A stretch of 11,345 nt of DNA from CALARM01 sp964431735. Lineage in GTDB: Bacteria; Vulcanimicrobiota; SpSt-956; JAKJGF01. Numbering within the stretch: position 1 is the stretch's first letter; every line of letters begins with the position of its first letter. Of this stretch, positions 1-6,482 are shown piece by piece. Under the pieces are notes generated by a model, which did no database searches, was not told the DNA's origin, and saw nothing but the letters and a program-made list of their open reading frames with translations. The DNA lies in assembly GCA_964431735.1 (NCBI GenBank), contig CAYSLJ010000201.1, positions 1 through 11,345 on the forward strand. The letters run 5' to 3'. The translations under genes were made by a program, and so were the position numbers.

Positions 1-51
1 AAGAGCCTCACACACCGGAAGGTATTTGATGACTTTTCGGATAGGCTCTAA
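1..51 (+). CDS. possible 3' end of an upstream gene (partial)
   Basis: An open frame enters from the left edge and ends with TAA at 49-51. It would encode a 16-residue tail, KSLTHRKVFDDFSDRL. The tail looks like an ordinary charged C-terminus, but it is far too short to assign to a family. The same bases contain a 7-bp inverted repeat, AGAGCCT at 2-8 and AGGCTCT at 43-49, so this could instead be a hairpin or repeat edge. Confidence is low. Confidence 0.25.
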   Translation, partial: KSLTHRKVFDDFSDRL

Positions 52-52
52 G

Positions 53-73
53 AACTAAAAACTAATAACTATT
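53..73. repeat. three-copy heptamer array (AACTAAA type)
   Basis: Three consecutive heptamers AACTAAA, AACTAAT and AACTATT directly follow the possible stop codon at 49-51. The unit length matches other period-7 repeats in the window, but the sequence is unrelated to them. Confidence 0.45.
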
Positions 74-137
74 TTGTCAAAGTAGGTAGTATGACAATGT
101 CAAGATAACTCCGGCAAATTATTAGAACAGTTATTAT

Positions 138-151
138 CCTCGCGTCACGAT
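138..151. repeat. short copy of the CGTRACG heptamer repeat
   Basis: CCTCGCGTCACGAT is the exact reverse complement of the two ends of the full repeat at 7717-7751 (ATCGTGACGCG joined to AGG) with the inner units missing. It lies downstream of nikR in a space of about 200 bases (52-254) that otherwise holds no gene I can support. That space also has an 11-bp palindrome TGACAATGTCA at 92-102 and a small TCCGG/CCGGA hairpin near 217-232. Confidence 0.5.
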
Positions 152-254
152 ATAAACTGTAAATATGATGGAATTATTTCCTGACAATCACCAAGGGGAA
201 GCTATATATTATTATCCGGCTCTGTCCGGAAGTTAAGACTATTGACCGTACCGT

Positions 255-674
255 TTATAAAAGAGATTTCCCCGTAGAACCAAGGGTTACCCTGGCATGT
301 TTAATACCTCTTACAGTATTCAACTTTGCTCCTATTTCTCTTATCCTGTCTCCCTTCCCTTTCACTGCAAGAACTTCCAGACAATTGTGTCTGTCCAGAT
401 GTATATGAAGAGCGGAAAGTATATTTTCGTGATAATTATGCTGTAAATCTGTAAGAACTTCATTTATCTGCCTTACTTCATAGTCGTAAATAAGGGTAAT
501 AGTTCCAACTGTTTCTTTATCTCCTTCTTCTCATTCACTTTCTGAAATAAATTTCCTTATCATATCTCTTATTGCATCGGAACGATTTCCATAGCCCTTT
601 TTCTCTATTAATTCATCGAAATTTTCCAGCAATTTGTCTTTTATGGATATACTGAATCTTACTGTTTCACTCAT
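255..674 (-). pseudogene. nikR: NikR-family nickel-responsive regulator with an in-frame TGA
   Basis: NikR is a homotetrameric repressor with an N-terminal ribbon-helix-helix DNA-binding domain and a C-terminal ACT-like nickel-binding domain. Read on the minus strand from ATG at 674, a strong RBS (GGAAAGGTG) precedes MSETVRFSISIKDKLLENFD and then the typical GYGNRSDAIRDMIR helix. Codon 48 is TGA (531-533). The frame then continues without any other break for 91 codons to TAA at 255-257. That downstream part keeps LQH, then LHIHLDRHNCLE, so the His/His-x-His/Cys nickel ligands are all present. From memory of the Pyrococcus and Helicobacter proteins, the stop position is a conserved tryptophan (E-W-E), so one TGG-to-TGA change explains it. 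Full length would be 139 residues, normal for NikR. As written, translation yields only a 47-residue DNA-binding domain. No nickel transporter genes adjoin it. Alternatives to real decay are a sequence error or readthrough. Confidence 0.9.
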
Positions 675-704
675 ATATAACACCTTTCCAGACAGTAAGC
701 GGTA

Positions 705-717
705 ACAGGTTACCTGT
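705..717. promoter_or_regulatory. 13-bp palindrome upstream of nikR, possible operator
   Basis: ACAGGT, a central T, and ACCTGT form a perfect palindrome 31 bp upstream of the nikR start. A related half-site CAGGTACC lies at 744-751. The position suits an operator or the 5' leader of nikR. It does not match the E. coli NikR box (GTATGA-N16-TCATAC). Confidence 0.4.
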
Positions 718-864
718 AAAATCTCATATAAATTACCTTTTTTCAGGTACCACTATTACTTTCTCTCTTTTGCTCTTTTCCCCTTTTCTTTAATAAAATA
801 GTACTTTTTATAAAATTATAATATTAATCCAAAAAATAAACAAGAGAACAAAGAAATTTAATAA

Positions 865-881
865 GTTAACAAATTGTTAAC
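865..881. promoter_or_regulatory. 17-bp perfect palindrome GTTAACAA-A-TTGTTAAC
   Basis: Two 8-bp arms flank one central A in the middle of the divergent spacer. Perfect symmetry of this length is unusual even in AT-rich DNA and suggests a dimeric regulator site. Its half-sites are in the opposite order to a Rex box (TTGTTAA...TTAACAA), so I do not call it Rex. Confidence 0.4.
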
Positions 882-942
882 ATATAAATATTGCGAAAGA
901 ATCAAAATTACTATAAAATTATATAATAATTTATGTATTTTG

Positions 943-992
943 TTGTATAGATAATTGCATTACTGAAATTTCACATGTATTTATCTATACAA
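943..992. promoter_or_regulatory. 12-bp inverted repeat in the promoter region of the 166-residue gene
   Basis: TTGTATAGATAA (943-954) is perfectly repeated in inverse as TTATCTATACAA (981-992), 26 bp apart. A third GTATAG (997-1002) forms a second inverted pair, CTATAC-N6-GTATAG, with the right arm. The arms bracket the likely promoter, so a looping or cooperative repressor site is plausible. This is inferred from symmetry only. Confidence 0.45.
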
Positions 993-1020
993 AAGAGTAT
1001 AGTATATGAGGAGGGAAAGT

Positions 1021-1521
1021 ATGCACATAGGAGATAGCTATAAAAGCAATCAAATGTTGGGTTCAACCACTATTAACGGGAAACAGGCACTTACAGTCGA
1101 TACAAGAACACAGAATGGTATGATACTTGTAAAACATGATGAACCTTCCGACAAATGGGAACCTGTAGGAAAACTTGAGGGAGATATCAATAAGGATCAA
1201 CTGACAGACGGATATGGACTCTGGAAGGATAAAGAAGTAACAAAGGGACATCTGTGGTGGAAAAAAACTATAAGAGAAAAAAACAATGAAGTTGAATCTG
1301 ATGAAGTGAGAACCTTTAAAGATATAGTAAATGATACATACCTTTCTTCAGGCGGAGGACGTTTTGATCCTGATAATGTCCTTAAATACAATGATATTAC
1401 AATAGCATCTGCAAGCAGTGCTGTAACAGGCCCGTTCGGACTATTAATAAGTTCCGTAACATGTGAAAAAGAGATTTACACAAAACGCATCATTACAGAA
1501 AGCGATTTACCTCCTGTTTAA
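1021..1521 (+). CDS. unrecognised 166-residue cytoplasmic protein
   Basis: I do not recognise a family. The start is placed at ATG 1021 because GAGGAGGG sits 5 nt upstream; an in-frame ATG at 1006 would overlap that RBS. There is no signal peptide. Residues 1-110 are polar and rich in charged residues and tryptophan, with a WW pair at 79-80. DINKDQLTD at 55-63 resembles the start of an EF-hand or dockerin calcium loop but lacks the acidic residue expected at loop position 12, so calcium binding is only a possibility. After a GGG turn (111-113), residues 126-148 form a small-residue, mildly hydrophobic stretch (ASASSAVTGPFGLLISSV), and the protein ends in a charged tail with DLPPV. The gene has its own leader with inverted repeats and its own terminator, so it is a single-gene unit. 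Confidence 0.8.
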   Translation: MHIGDSYKSNQMLGSTTINGKQALTVDTRTQNGMILVKHDEPSDKWEPVGKLEGDINKDQLTDGYGLWKDKEVTKGHLWWKKTIREKNNEVESDEVRTFKDIVNDTYLSSGGGRFDPDNVLKYNDITIASASSAVTGPFGLLISSVTCEKEIYTKRIITESDLPPV

Positions 1522-1546
1522 TTAAGAACTTTATAATACAGAGCTT

Positions 1547-1587
1547 CAAATAATAAAACGACAGTCTATCTGTCGTTTTATTATTTG
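1547..1587. terminator. perfect 18-bp symmetrical terminator
   Basis: An 18-nt left arm at 1547-1564 pairs without mismatch with 1570-1587 around a 5-nt loop. The stem core is ACGACAG/CTGTCGT, flanked by A-rich and T-rich sides, so it could work on either strand. It starts 26 nt after the stop of the 166-residue gene and isolates that gene from the kinase. Confidence 0.85.
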
Positions 1588-1625
1588 ACGATTGCATTAA
1601 AAAATGACTGGTGATTTTATATACA

Positions 1626-1654
1626 TTGACTTTTATTTATATTCTGGTTAAAAT
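1626..1654 (+). promoter_or_regulatory. housekeeping-type promoter for the kinase
   Basis: The -35 is TTGACT (1626-1631) and the -10 is TAAAAT (1649-1654), exactly 17 bp apart. Transcription would start near 1661, giving a 5' leader of about 60 nt. Confidence 0.7.
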
Positions 1655-1674
1655 TTTGATAAGGAATATTTTTA

Positions 1675-1691
1675 CGGAATAATTTATTCCG
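1675..1691. promoter_or_regulatory. 17-bp palindrome in the kinase leader
   Basis: CGGAATAA, a central T, and TTATTCCG form a perfect palindrome just downstream of the predicted start site. It could be an operator acting as a roadblock or a leader hairpin. The 8-1-8 design is the same as that of the palindrome at 865-881, but the sequence differs. Confidence 0.45.
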
Positions 1692-1721
1692 AATGTAGAC
1701 TGATATTATAGAGGATTTAAC

Positions 1722-4352
1722 ATGAATACAGCTTCTCTGGAAACTGTTATAATAAAAAAAAGATACAAGCTGATAAAAACCCTTGGTACAGGTGGAATGG
1801 GGTCTGTTTATCTTGCTCATGATATGGAGAAAAATATGTCTGTTTCCATAAAAGAAATGCATAAAATTTCCGACCCTGTAGAAAGAGCAAAAGATATAGG
1901 ACAGTTCGGTAAAGAAGCAAAATTCCTGACAAAACTTTCTCATCCAAATCTTCCCAGACTATATGAATTTTTTTTCGAAGATGAAAGACCATATCTGGTC
2001 ATGGAATATATAGAAGGAAAAACTCTTGAAGCAATAATGGAAGAAAATACTCATCCTGTAAAAGAAGAACAAATTCTTCAGTGGGCAATAGAGTTATGTG
2101 AAGTATTACATTATCTTCACAGTCAGACTCCTCAGATAATATTCAGGGATCTGAAGCTGTCAAACATTATGCTGGATAAAAAAGGAAAAATAAAACTTAT
2201 TGATTTCGGTATTGCAAGAGAATTCAATCCCCGTAAGGATACAGACACAATAAGAATGGGCTCTGTAGGATATGCTCCTATGGAACAGTATGCAAAAGGA
2301 GGCCAGACAGATGTAAGAACAGATATTTACGCTCTCGGTGTATGTCTTCACACACTTCTTACAAAAAACGATCCTGCCACGACACCTTTTTCTTTTCAGG
2401 ATGTTTATAAATATAATCCTTCTGTTTCCCGGAGCATGAATAACATCATAATGAAAGCGCTGGACATAAAACCGGGAAAGAGATTTCAGTCAGTAATGGA
2501 ATTACTCGAAAAACTTAAAGAAGAACTTCCTCTACCTCTTATTAAAATAACTCCTGATTTCATAGATGGAGGAGATATCATTTACGGAGAGAAAAAAAAA
2601 GTTTCTGCTATAATCACAAATATAAGAAAAGGATTGTTATCGGGAAAACTAAAAGAAGAACCTTTAAAAGGTATAGAAGTCAGCGTTAAAAAATTTGAAA
2701 ATAATTACCACGAGCTTACTCTGGAAATAAATTCCAGTGATTTTGAACCTGATAAAGAATACAGGGAACGAGTAATTTTCACTTCTACCGGAGGAGATGG
2801 CCATATTGACATATACTTTAAAATTGTCCTCTCTAAAATCAAACTGGAAACAGATGTATCTTTTCTGGATCTCGGCACATTGAAATATGAAAAAGAAACA
2901 TGTCAGGAAATTACTGTCTATAATTCAGGAGGAGGCACACTGACCGGGAAAATCTCATCTTCTCAGGAATGGCTCATATTTACTCCCGATACGTTTACAT
3001 CAAATGAGGAAAAAATAAAAATCTCTGTAAAAAAAGACAGACTTCCTGAAGGTTCTATTCATGAAGGCATAATAAATATAGAATCAAACGGAGGAAATAT
3101 TAATATAAATACAGTGCTCTTCAGACCTGTAGCAGAGATATTTCCTCACGAGATTGATTTAAAGGTCACAGCGGGGAAAAATATAAATATTCCTCTCACA
3201 ATTATTAATAAAGGAAGAGGTTTTTTAAAGGGTACTATCTGCAGCAATTCGTCATGGATAAAATTATCGTCTCATAATATTTCAGGGAATATCAATTATC
3301 TGAATATGTCCATAGAATCGTCAGAACTGAAGAAAGGGAAAAAATACAGTTCTACGATTGAACTTGACGGGAACTGCAATAAGTGTTCCGTGCCGGTTTT
3401 CATAGAACCTTATTCTCTCATGAAAACATTTCTGAAATGCTGTTTCATTCTGTTAATATCTCTGATGATAGTTGTATCTGTCTATATTCGTTATATCATA
3501 GAAGAAACGAATAGAATAAATTTTCTTCATCGTCTTTCAAATATTCACTCAAAAATAGCATATATTACGGATATAAATGGTTTCGGGACAATCTGCCTTA
3601 TAAACCCTGATGGCACAGATAAAAAATTAACAGGGAAGGGATATTTTTCAGGATGGTCCCGTGACGGGAAATATATAATCTGTTCTTCGCCGGAAGGAAT
3701 TTTCCATATAGTAAATATAAAAAAAGGAATATATGAGGAAACTCTGAAGGGAACTAACCCTGTATGGTCCCGTGACGGCAGAAAAATAGCTTTTCAAAAA
3801 AACGGTGATATAATACACATAATAGAACGATCAGGTCACAAATCTATTCCTCTTATATACGGACAGAATCCTTCATGGAACAGTTCGGGAGAAAAACTGG
3901 TTTATACGGACAGAACATCTGAAGGTTCATCTATAAAAATGATTTACATAAAAAACCCTGTACCTGAAATTATCGGAAATGGCTTTAATCCGCTCTGGTC
4001 TCCTGATGAACATTATATAATCTGTAATCATGACAGCAGTACCCTATGTATTATAAGTCCTGACAGGCCTTCATGGAAAAAGCTCATAACCGGAACCGAC
4101 GGTGCGTGGAATTTCAGCGGCAAAAAAATTGCCTTTCAGAGAGATGGTATTATATATATTTTCGACACAGAAACAGAAAAAGAAAAAAGAATCACAGAAG
4201 GTTTCGAACCGTCATGGTCTCCTGATGATAAATATCTTGCTTTCACTATGAACGGCATATATGTAATAGAACTTGATACAGGTATGAGAGAACAGATTGC
4301 CGGGGAAGGATATAAACCTGTATGGAGCGGAACAGTGAGTAGTGAGTTGTGA
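1722..4352 (+). CDS. transmembrane Ser/Thr protein kinase with seven-bladed extracytoplasmic propeller
   Basis: This Hanks-type kinase should phosphorylate Ser/Thr on cytoplasmic targets in response to an outside cue. In the kinase domain (about 15-270) I see the glycine loop GTGGMGSV (22-29), lysine 44, helix-C Glu65, the catalytic loop FRDLKLSN (141-148; Asp143, Asn148), DFG (161-163) and APME (185-188). The usual HRD histidine is Phe, as in many bacterial YRD/FRD kinases. Residues 275-562 hold three repeats of about 95 residues predicted to be beta-sandwiches. Each has a glycine-rich L-x-G turn, and the second and third add a tryptophan shortly after (W417, W512). A single membrane helix spans about 568-590. 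Outside it, WSRDG/WSPDD-type motifs recur at W645, 682, 719, 759, 796, 832 and 868, giving seven PD40/TolB-like blades. RBS GAGG is at 1711. The last residues and the TGA stop lie within an AGTGAGT repeat, so the C-terminus may have been altered by it. The ligand and substrates are unknown. Confidence 0.93.
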   Translation: MNTASLETVIIKKRYKLIKTLGTGGMGSVYLAHDMEKNMSVSIKEMHKISDPVERAKDIGQFGKEAKFLTKLSHPNLPRLYEFFFEDERPYLVMEYIEGKTLEAIMEENTHPVKEEQILQWAIELCEVLHYLHSQTPQIIFRDLKLSNIMLDKKGKIKLIDFGIAREFNPRKDTDTIRMGSVGYAPMEQYAKGGQTDVRTDIYALGVCLHTLLTKNDPATTPFSFQDVYKYNPSVSRSMNNIIMKALDIKPGKRFQSVMELLEKLKEELPLPLIKITPDFIDGGDIIYGEKKKVSAIITNIRKGLLSGKLKEEPLKGIEVSVKKFENNYHELTLEINSSDFEPDKEYRERVIFTSTGGDGHIDIYFKIVLSKIKLETDVSFLDLGTLKYEKETCQEITVYNSGGGTLTGKISSSQEWLIFTPDTFTSNEEKIKISVKKDRLPEGSIHEGIINIESNGGNININTVLFRPVAEIFPHEIDLKVTAGKNINIPLTIINKGRGFLKGTICSNSSWIKLSSHNISGNINYLNMSIESSELKKGKKYSSTIELDGNCNKCSVPVFIEPYSLMKTFLKCCFILLISLMIVVSVYIRYIIEETNRINFLHRLSNIHSKIAYITDINGFGTICLINPDGTDKKLTGKGYFSGWSRDGKYIICSSPEGIFHIVNIKKGIYEETLKGTNPVWSRDGRKIAFQKNGDIIHIIERSGHKSIPLIYGQNPSWNSSGEKLVYTDRTSEGSSIKMIYIKNPVPEIIGNGFNPLWSPDEHYIICNHDSSTLCIISPDRPSWKKLITGTDGAWNFSGKKIAFQRDGIIYIFDTETEKEKRITEGFEPSWSPDDKYLAFTMNGIYVIELDTGMREQIAGEGYKPVWSGTVSSEL

Positions 4353-4354
4353 GT
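4334..4354. repeat. three-copy heptamer array (AGTGAGT type) at the kinase stop codon
   Basis: AGTGAGT, AGTGAGT and TGTGAGT run through the last codons and the stop of the kinase gene. Residues 872-876 (VSSEL) are encoded by the repeat and lie beyond the last propeller tryptophan. Confidence 0.55.
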
Positions 4355-4367
4355 ATTTCTGCCCCCT

Positions 4368-4389
4368 GTTACGCATCACGAATTAGAGG
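4368..4389. repeat. short CGTRACG-type repeat between kinase and NHL gene
   Basis: GTTACGCATCACG (4368-4380) is about two units of the heptamer repeat found elsewhere. It is followed by AATTAGAGG, which supplies the RBS of the next gene. A similar run, GTTACGCAATAGAGG, occurs at 8950-8964. Confidence 0.5.
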
Positions 4390-4399
4390 TGAAAAATAA

Positions 4400-5308
4400 A
4401 TGAAAAAAAACATAATAATTACCTTTTTAATTATTTTATTAATCCCCGTTACAGCTAAAACCATATTTACCAGATGGGGTTCTCCAGGCAGTAATTACGG
4501 TGAATTTACCGGTCCCCGCGGCATAGCAGTAGATATATTTAAAAATGTCTATGTCGTAGAACAACTCAATAACAGAATTCAAAAATTTGACGTAAACGGA
4601 AATTTTATATCATGCTGGGGAAATAAAGGTACAGGTAAAGGAGAATTCAATCTGCCAGAAGGGATAGCTGCAGATATGGAACAGAATATCTATGTAACGG
4701 ACGGATGGAATAATCGTATACAGAAATTTGACAGTAATGGAATATTTATAACAAAATGGGGCGGTGCCGGCTCTGCCTGCGGCCAGATGAACCTGCCTTC
4801 CGGCATTGCCGTAGATATGGCTGGTTATGTTTATATGTGTGACAGAAACAATCATAGAATACAAAAATTCAACAGTTCCGGGAAATTTATAACATCATGG
4901 GGTGAAAAAGGGTCAGGGATAAAACAGTTCGATTCTCCTGCAGGTATAGCTGTTTATCAATCAAACTACGTATATGTGGCAGATTCTTTCAATAATCGTA
5001 TTCAAAAATTTGATTCAAATGGAAACTTTCTGAAAAAGTGGGGAATGTCCGGTACAGATCCGGGACAATTCAACAGTCCTTCAAACATAGCTATTGACGA
5101 TATGTCAAATATATATGCAGTGGATCAAAACAATACAATCATTCAAAAATTTGACAGTGAAGGAAGATACCTGAAAACATGGGCAGCAGGAAAAGATTTT
5201 GCCTATCTTTCCCTCGGTCAGATATGCGGTATTGCCCTGGACAGAGACGGATATATTTATATAACAGACTATAAAAAATGTTTTGTCCAAAAATTTAACC
5301 AGGATTAA
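4400..5308 (+). CDS. secreted six-bladed NHL-repeat propeller protein
   Basis: A hydrophobic signal peptide covers about residues 1-20 (KKNIIITFLIILLIPVTA). The rest is six NHL repeats, each opening with W-G (W-A in the last), at W26, 73, 120, 167, 214 and 261, exactly 47 residues apart. The repeat core is WG..G...G.F..P.GIAVD....VYV.D..NNRIQKFD..G.F. The sixth unit diverges (WAAGKDF) but keeps GIALD, YIYITD and VQKF, so it probably closes a six-bladed propeller. NHL propellers usually bind proteins, nucleic acids or sugars, and no catalytic motif is visible. RBS GAGGTG lies at 4386-4391. The gene begins 47 nt after the kinase stop with no terminator between them, so it is probably cotranscribed. 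It may be an envelope partner of the kinase propeller; that link is inference. The stop codon lies inside the 9-bp repeat that follows. Confidence 0.92.
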   Translation: MKKNIIITFLIILLIPVTAKTIFTRWGSPGSNYGEFTGPRGIAVDIFKNVYVVEQLNNRIQKFDVNGNFISCWGNKGTGKGEFNLPEGIAADMEQNIYVTDGWNNRIQKFDSNGIFITKWGGAGSACGQMNLPSGIAVDMAGYVYMCDRNNHRIQKFNSSGKFITSWGEKGSGIKQFDSPAGIAVYQSNYVYVADSFNNRIQKFDSNGNFLKKWGMSGTDPGQFNSPSNIAIDDMSNIYAVDQNNTIIQKFDSEGRYLKTWAAGKDFAYLSLGQICGIALDRDGYIYITDYKKCFVQKFNQD

Positions 5309-5336
5309 TGGGATTAAAAGGATTAACAGGATGATG
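5301..5336. repeat. four-copy 9-bp repeat (AGGATTAAC type)
   Basis: AGGATTAAT, GGGATTAAA, AGGATTAAC and AGGATGATG follow one another. The first unit includes the last codons and stop of the NHL gene. This style of GGATTAAC repeat is familiar to me from intergenic spaces of various bacteria. Its role is unknown. Confidence 0.6.
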
Positions 5337-5400
5337 AAACTGCATTATTATAATTTTAACAGAGGAGATTGCGTTAATCAATAGAATTTATTGAAATCAT

Positions 5401-5415
5401 CGCGTTATGCGTTAC
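5401..5415. repeat. short CGTRACG-type heptamer repeat before the transglycosylase
   Basis: CGCGTTATGCGTTAC is two diverged heptamer units. It lies 20-34 nt upstream of the next start codon, so it would be in the mRNA leader if this gene is cotranscribed with the NHL gene. Confidence 0.45.
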
Positions 5416-5434
5416 AATATCAGGGAGTGATACT

Positions 5435-6430
5435 ATGAAAAAACATATAAAATTTTTATACATTATATGCTTCGCCTTTATACTTATCATACATAAACAG
5501 GCAGAAGCAGGTAAATATATAGCAGGTGATAATTCAAAAAATATTATAAATCATTACCTGACTCTCGACAAGATTCATAAATGGGAAAAAGAATCTTCTT
5601 ACAACAAAAACTCTCTGGAAAAACTCAGATATTATTCCGGTCAGTCAATATTCTGGACAGGTTATATAAAAAAATTTAAAAAGAAAAACGGTTATTCCCT
5701 TATCCTGAATACAGGTAAAGAAGAAATTCCTGTTTATTACACAAATGAGAAAACCCGTAATCTGGAATTTAACAGAAATGGCTGCAAAGCAGGGGTAAAA
5801 GGGAAAATCGTAATAGAAAAGGACCGTTTCAGCTATATTGAAGGGAAATCGGCAGTAATGTTATTACCTTCTCCTGGCAAACAGTACAGAGATTTTCAGG
5901 CAAAATACAGAATAAAATCTTCATTCATACTGAATACCAGCAGAGGAGCTATAGAAATAAAAGATGATTTTTACCCTTTCATCATACACTGGACTTTATT
6001 TTTAAACCCCCATTACGACAGATCTCTTGCCGAAACCATAGCAAAAGCCACGGTCTATTACGGCCATAAATATAATATTGACCTGAAACTGCTTCTCGCT
6101 CTTTTTACTATTGAATCAGCCATGGATTATGATGCAGTATCGAGTGGAGGAGCTGTCGGCATAGGCCAGTTAATGCCTTTCAATTCACAGGCACTGGGAG
6201 TGGATCCTTATGATCCTTTTCAAAATATAGGTGGTTCTGTAATACATTTTAAAGGCTCTTTAGATGAATGGGCCGGATATGACAACAGTCTCGACCTGTC
6301 CCTTGCAGCTTACAATGCAGGAAGCGGGGCAGTCTCTTCCTATGGAGGTATACCTCCTTACAGTGAAACACAGAATTATGTGTTTTTCGTAAAATTTATG
6401 TATGAACATTTTAAACGGTACAGCCAATAA
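5435..6430 (+). CDS. secreted lytic transglycosylase (SLT family) with N-terminal OB-like domain
   Basis: The enzyme would cleave the MurNAc-GlcNAc bond of peptidoglycan in the periplasm. A signal peptide spans about 1-26 and ends QAEAG, with no lipobox cysteine. Residues about 60-145 are beta-rich (GQSIFWTGYIKKF, IPVYYTNEK, GVKGKIVIE) and look like a small OB-fold module, not typical of this enzyme group. The catalytic SLT domain is at about 195-331: the catalytic Glu227 in FTIESAMDYDAVS, then GAVGIGQLMP (239-248), and LSLAAYNAGSGAV (288-300), the classic Q-L-M-P and A-Y-N-A-G motifs. RBS AGGGAGTG is 6 nt before the ATG. The gene follows the NHL gene after 126 nt of repeats with no clear terminator, so it may share the kinase operon. 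Cell-wall remodelling under kinase control is possible but unproven. Confidence 0.93.
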   Translation: MKKHIKFLYIICFAFILIIHKQAEAGKYIAGDNSKNIINHYLTLDKIHKWEKESSYNKNSLEKLRYYSGQSIFWTGYIKKFKKKNGYSLILNTGKEEIPVYYTNEKTRNLEFNRNGCKAGVKGKIVIEKDRFSYIEGKSAVMLLPSPGKQYRDFQAKYRIKSSFILNTSRGAIEIKDDFYPFIIHWTLFLNPHYDRSLAETIAKATVYYGHKYNIDLKLLLALFTIESAMDYDAVSSGGAVGIGQLMPFNSQALGVDPYDPFQNIGGSVIHFKGSLDEWAGYDNSLDLSLAAYNAGSGAVSSYGGIPPYSETQNYVFFVKFMYEHFKRYSQ

Positions 6431-6431
6431 A

Positions 6432-6463
6432 ATCGTGACGCGTAACGCGTAACGCGTGACGGG
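6432..6463. repeat. full CGTRACG heptamer repeat between convergent genes
   Basis: After AT come four heptamers, CGTGACG, CGTAACG, CGTAACG and CGTGACG, then GG. It fills the 52-bp gap between the transglycosylase and the nucleotidyltransferase. Its reverse complement, with two or three changes, is the repeat at 11224-11257. It does not form a clean hairpin by itself, so I do not call it a terminator. Confidence 0.7.
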
Positions 6464-6482
6464 TGGTTTCACTGCTCATTAC

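Larger units (their letters stand above)
675..1020. other. AT-rich divergent regulatory spacer
   Basis: This 346-bp space separates nikR (leftward) from the 166-residue gene (rightward). I see no coding frame. It holds three palindromic features, listed separately (705-717, 865-881, 943-992). The middle part, about 780-940, is almost pure A+T and includes several TATAAT-like strings, so the exact promoters cannot be chosen with confidence. For the rightward gene the best guess is TTGCAT at 955-960 with TATTTA at 978-983 (17-bp spacing). Confidence 0.55.

Noticed and set aside
531..533. TGA read as tryptophan throughout the genome
   Set aside because: The kinase and modB end at TGA with repeats or a new gene directly after, and all other Trp codons in the window are TGG.
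865..881. Rex operator
   Set aside because: The Rex pattern is TTGTTAA then TTAACAA; here the half-sites are in the reverse order with a 1-bp centre.
1006..1020. Upstream ATG as start of the 166-residue gene
   Set aside because: It lies before the GAGGAGGG RBS, which is ideally placed for ATG 1021.
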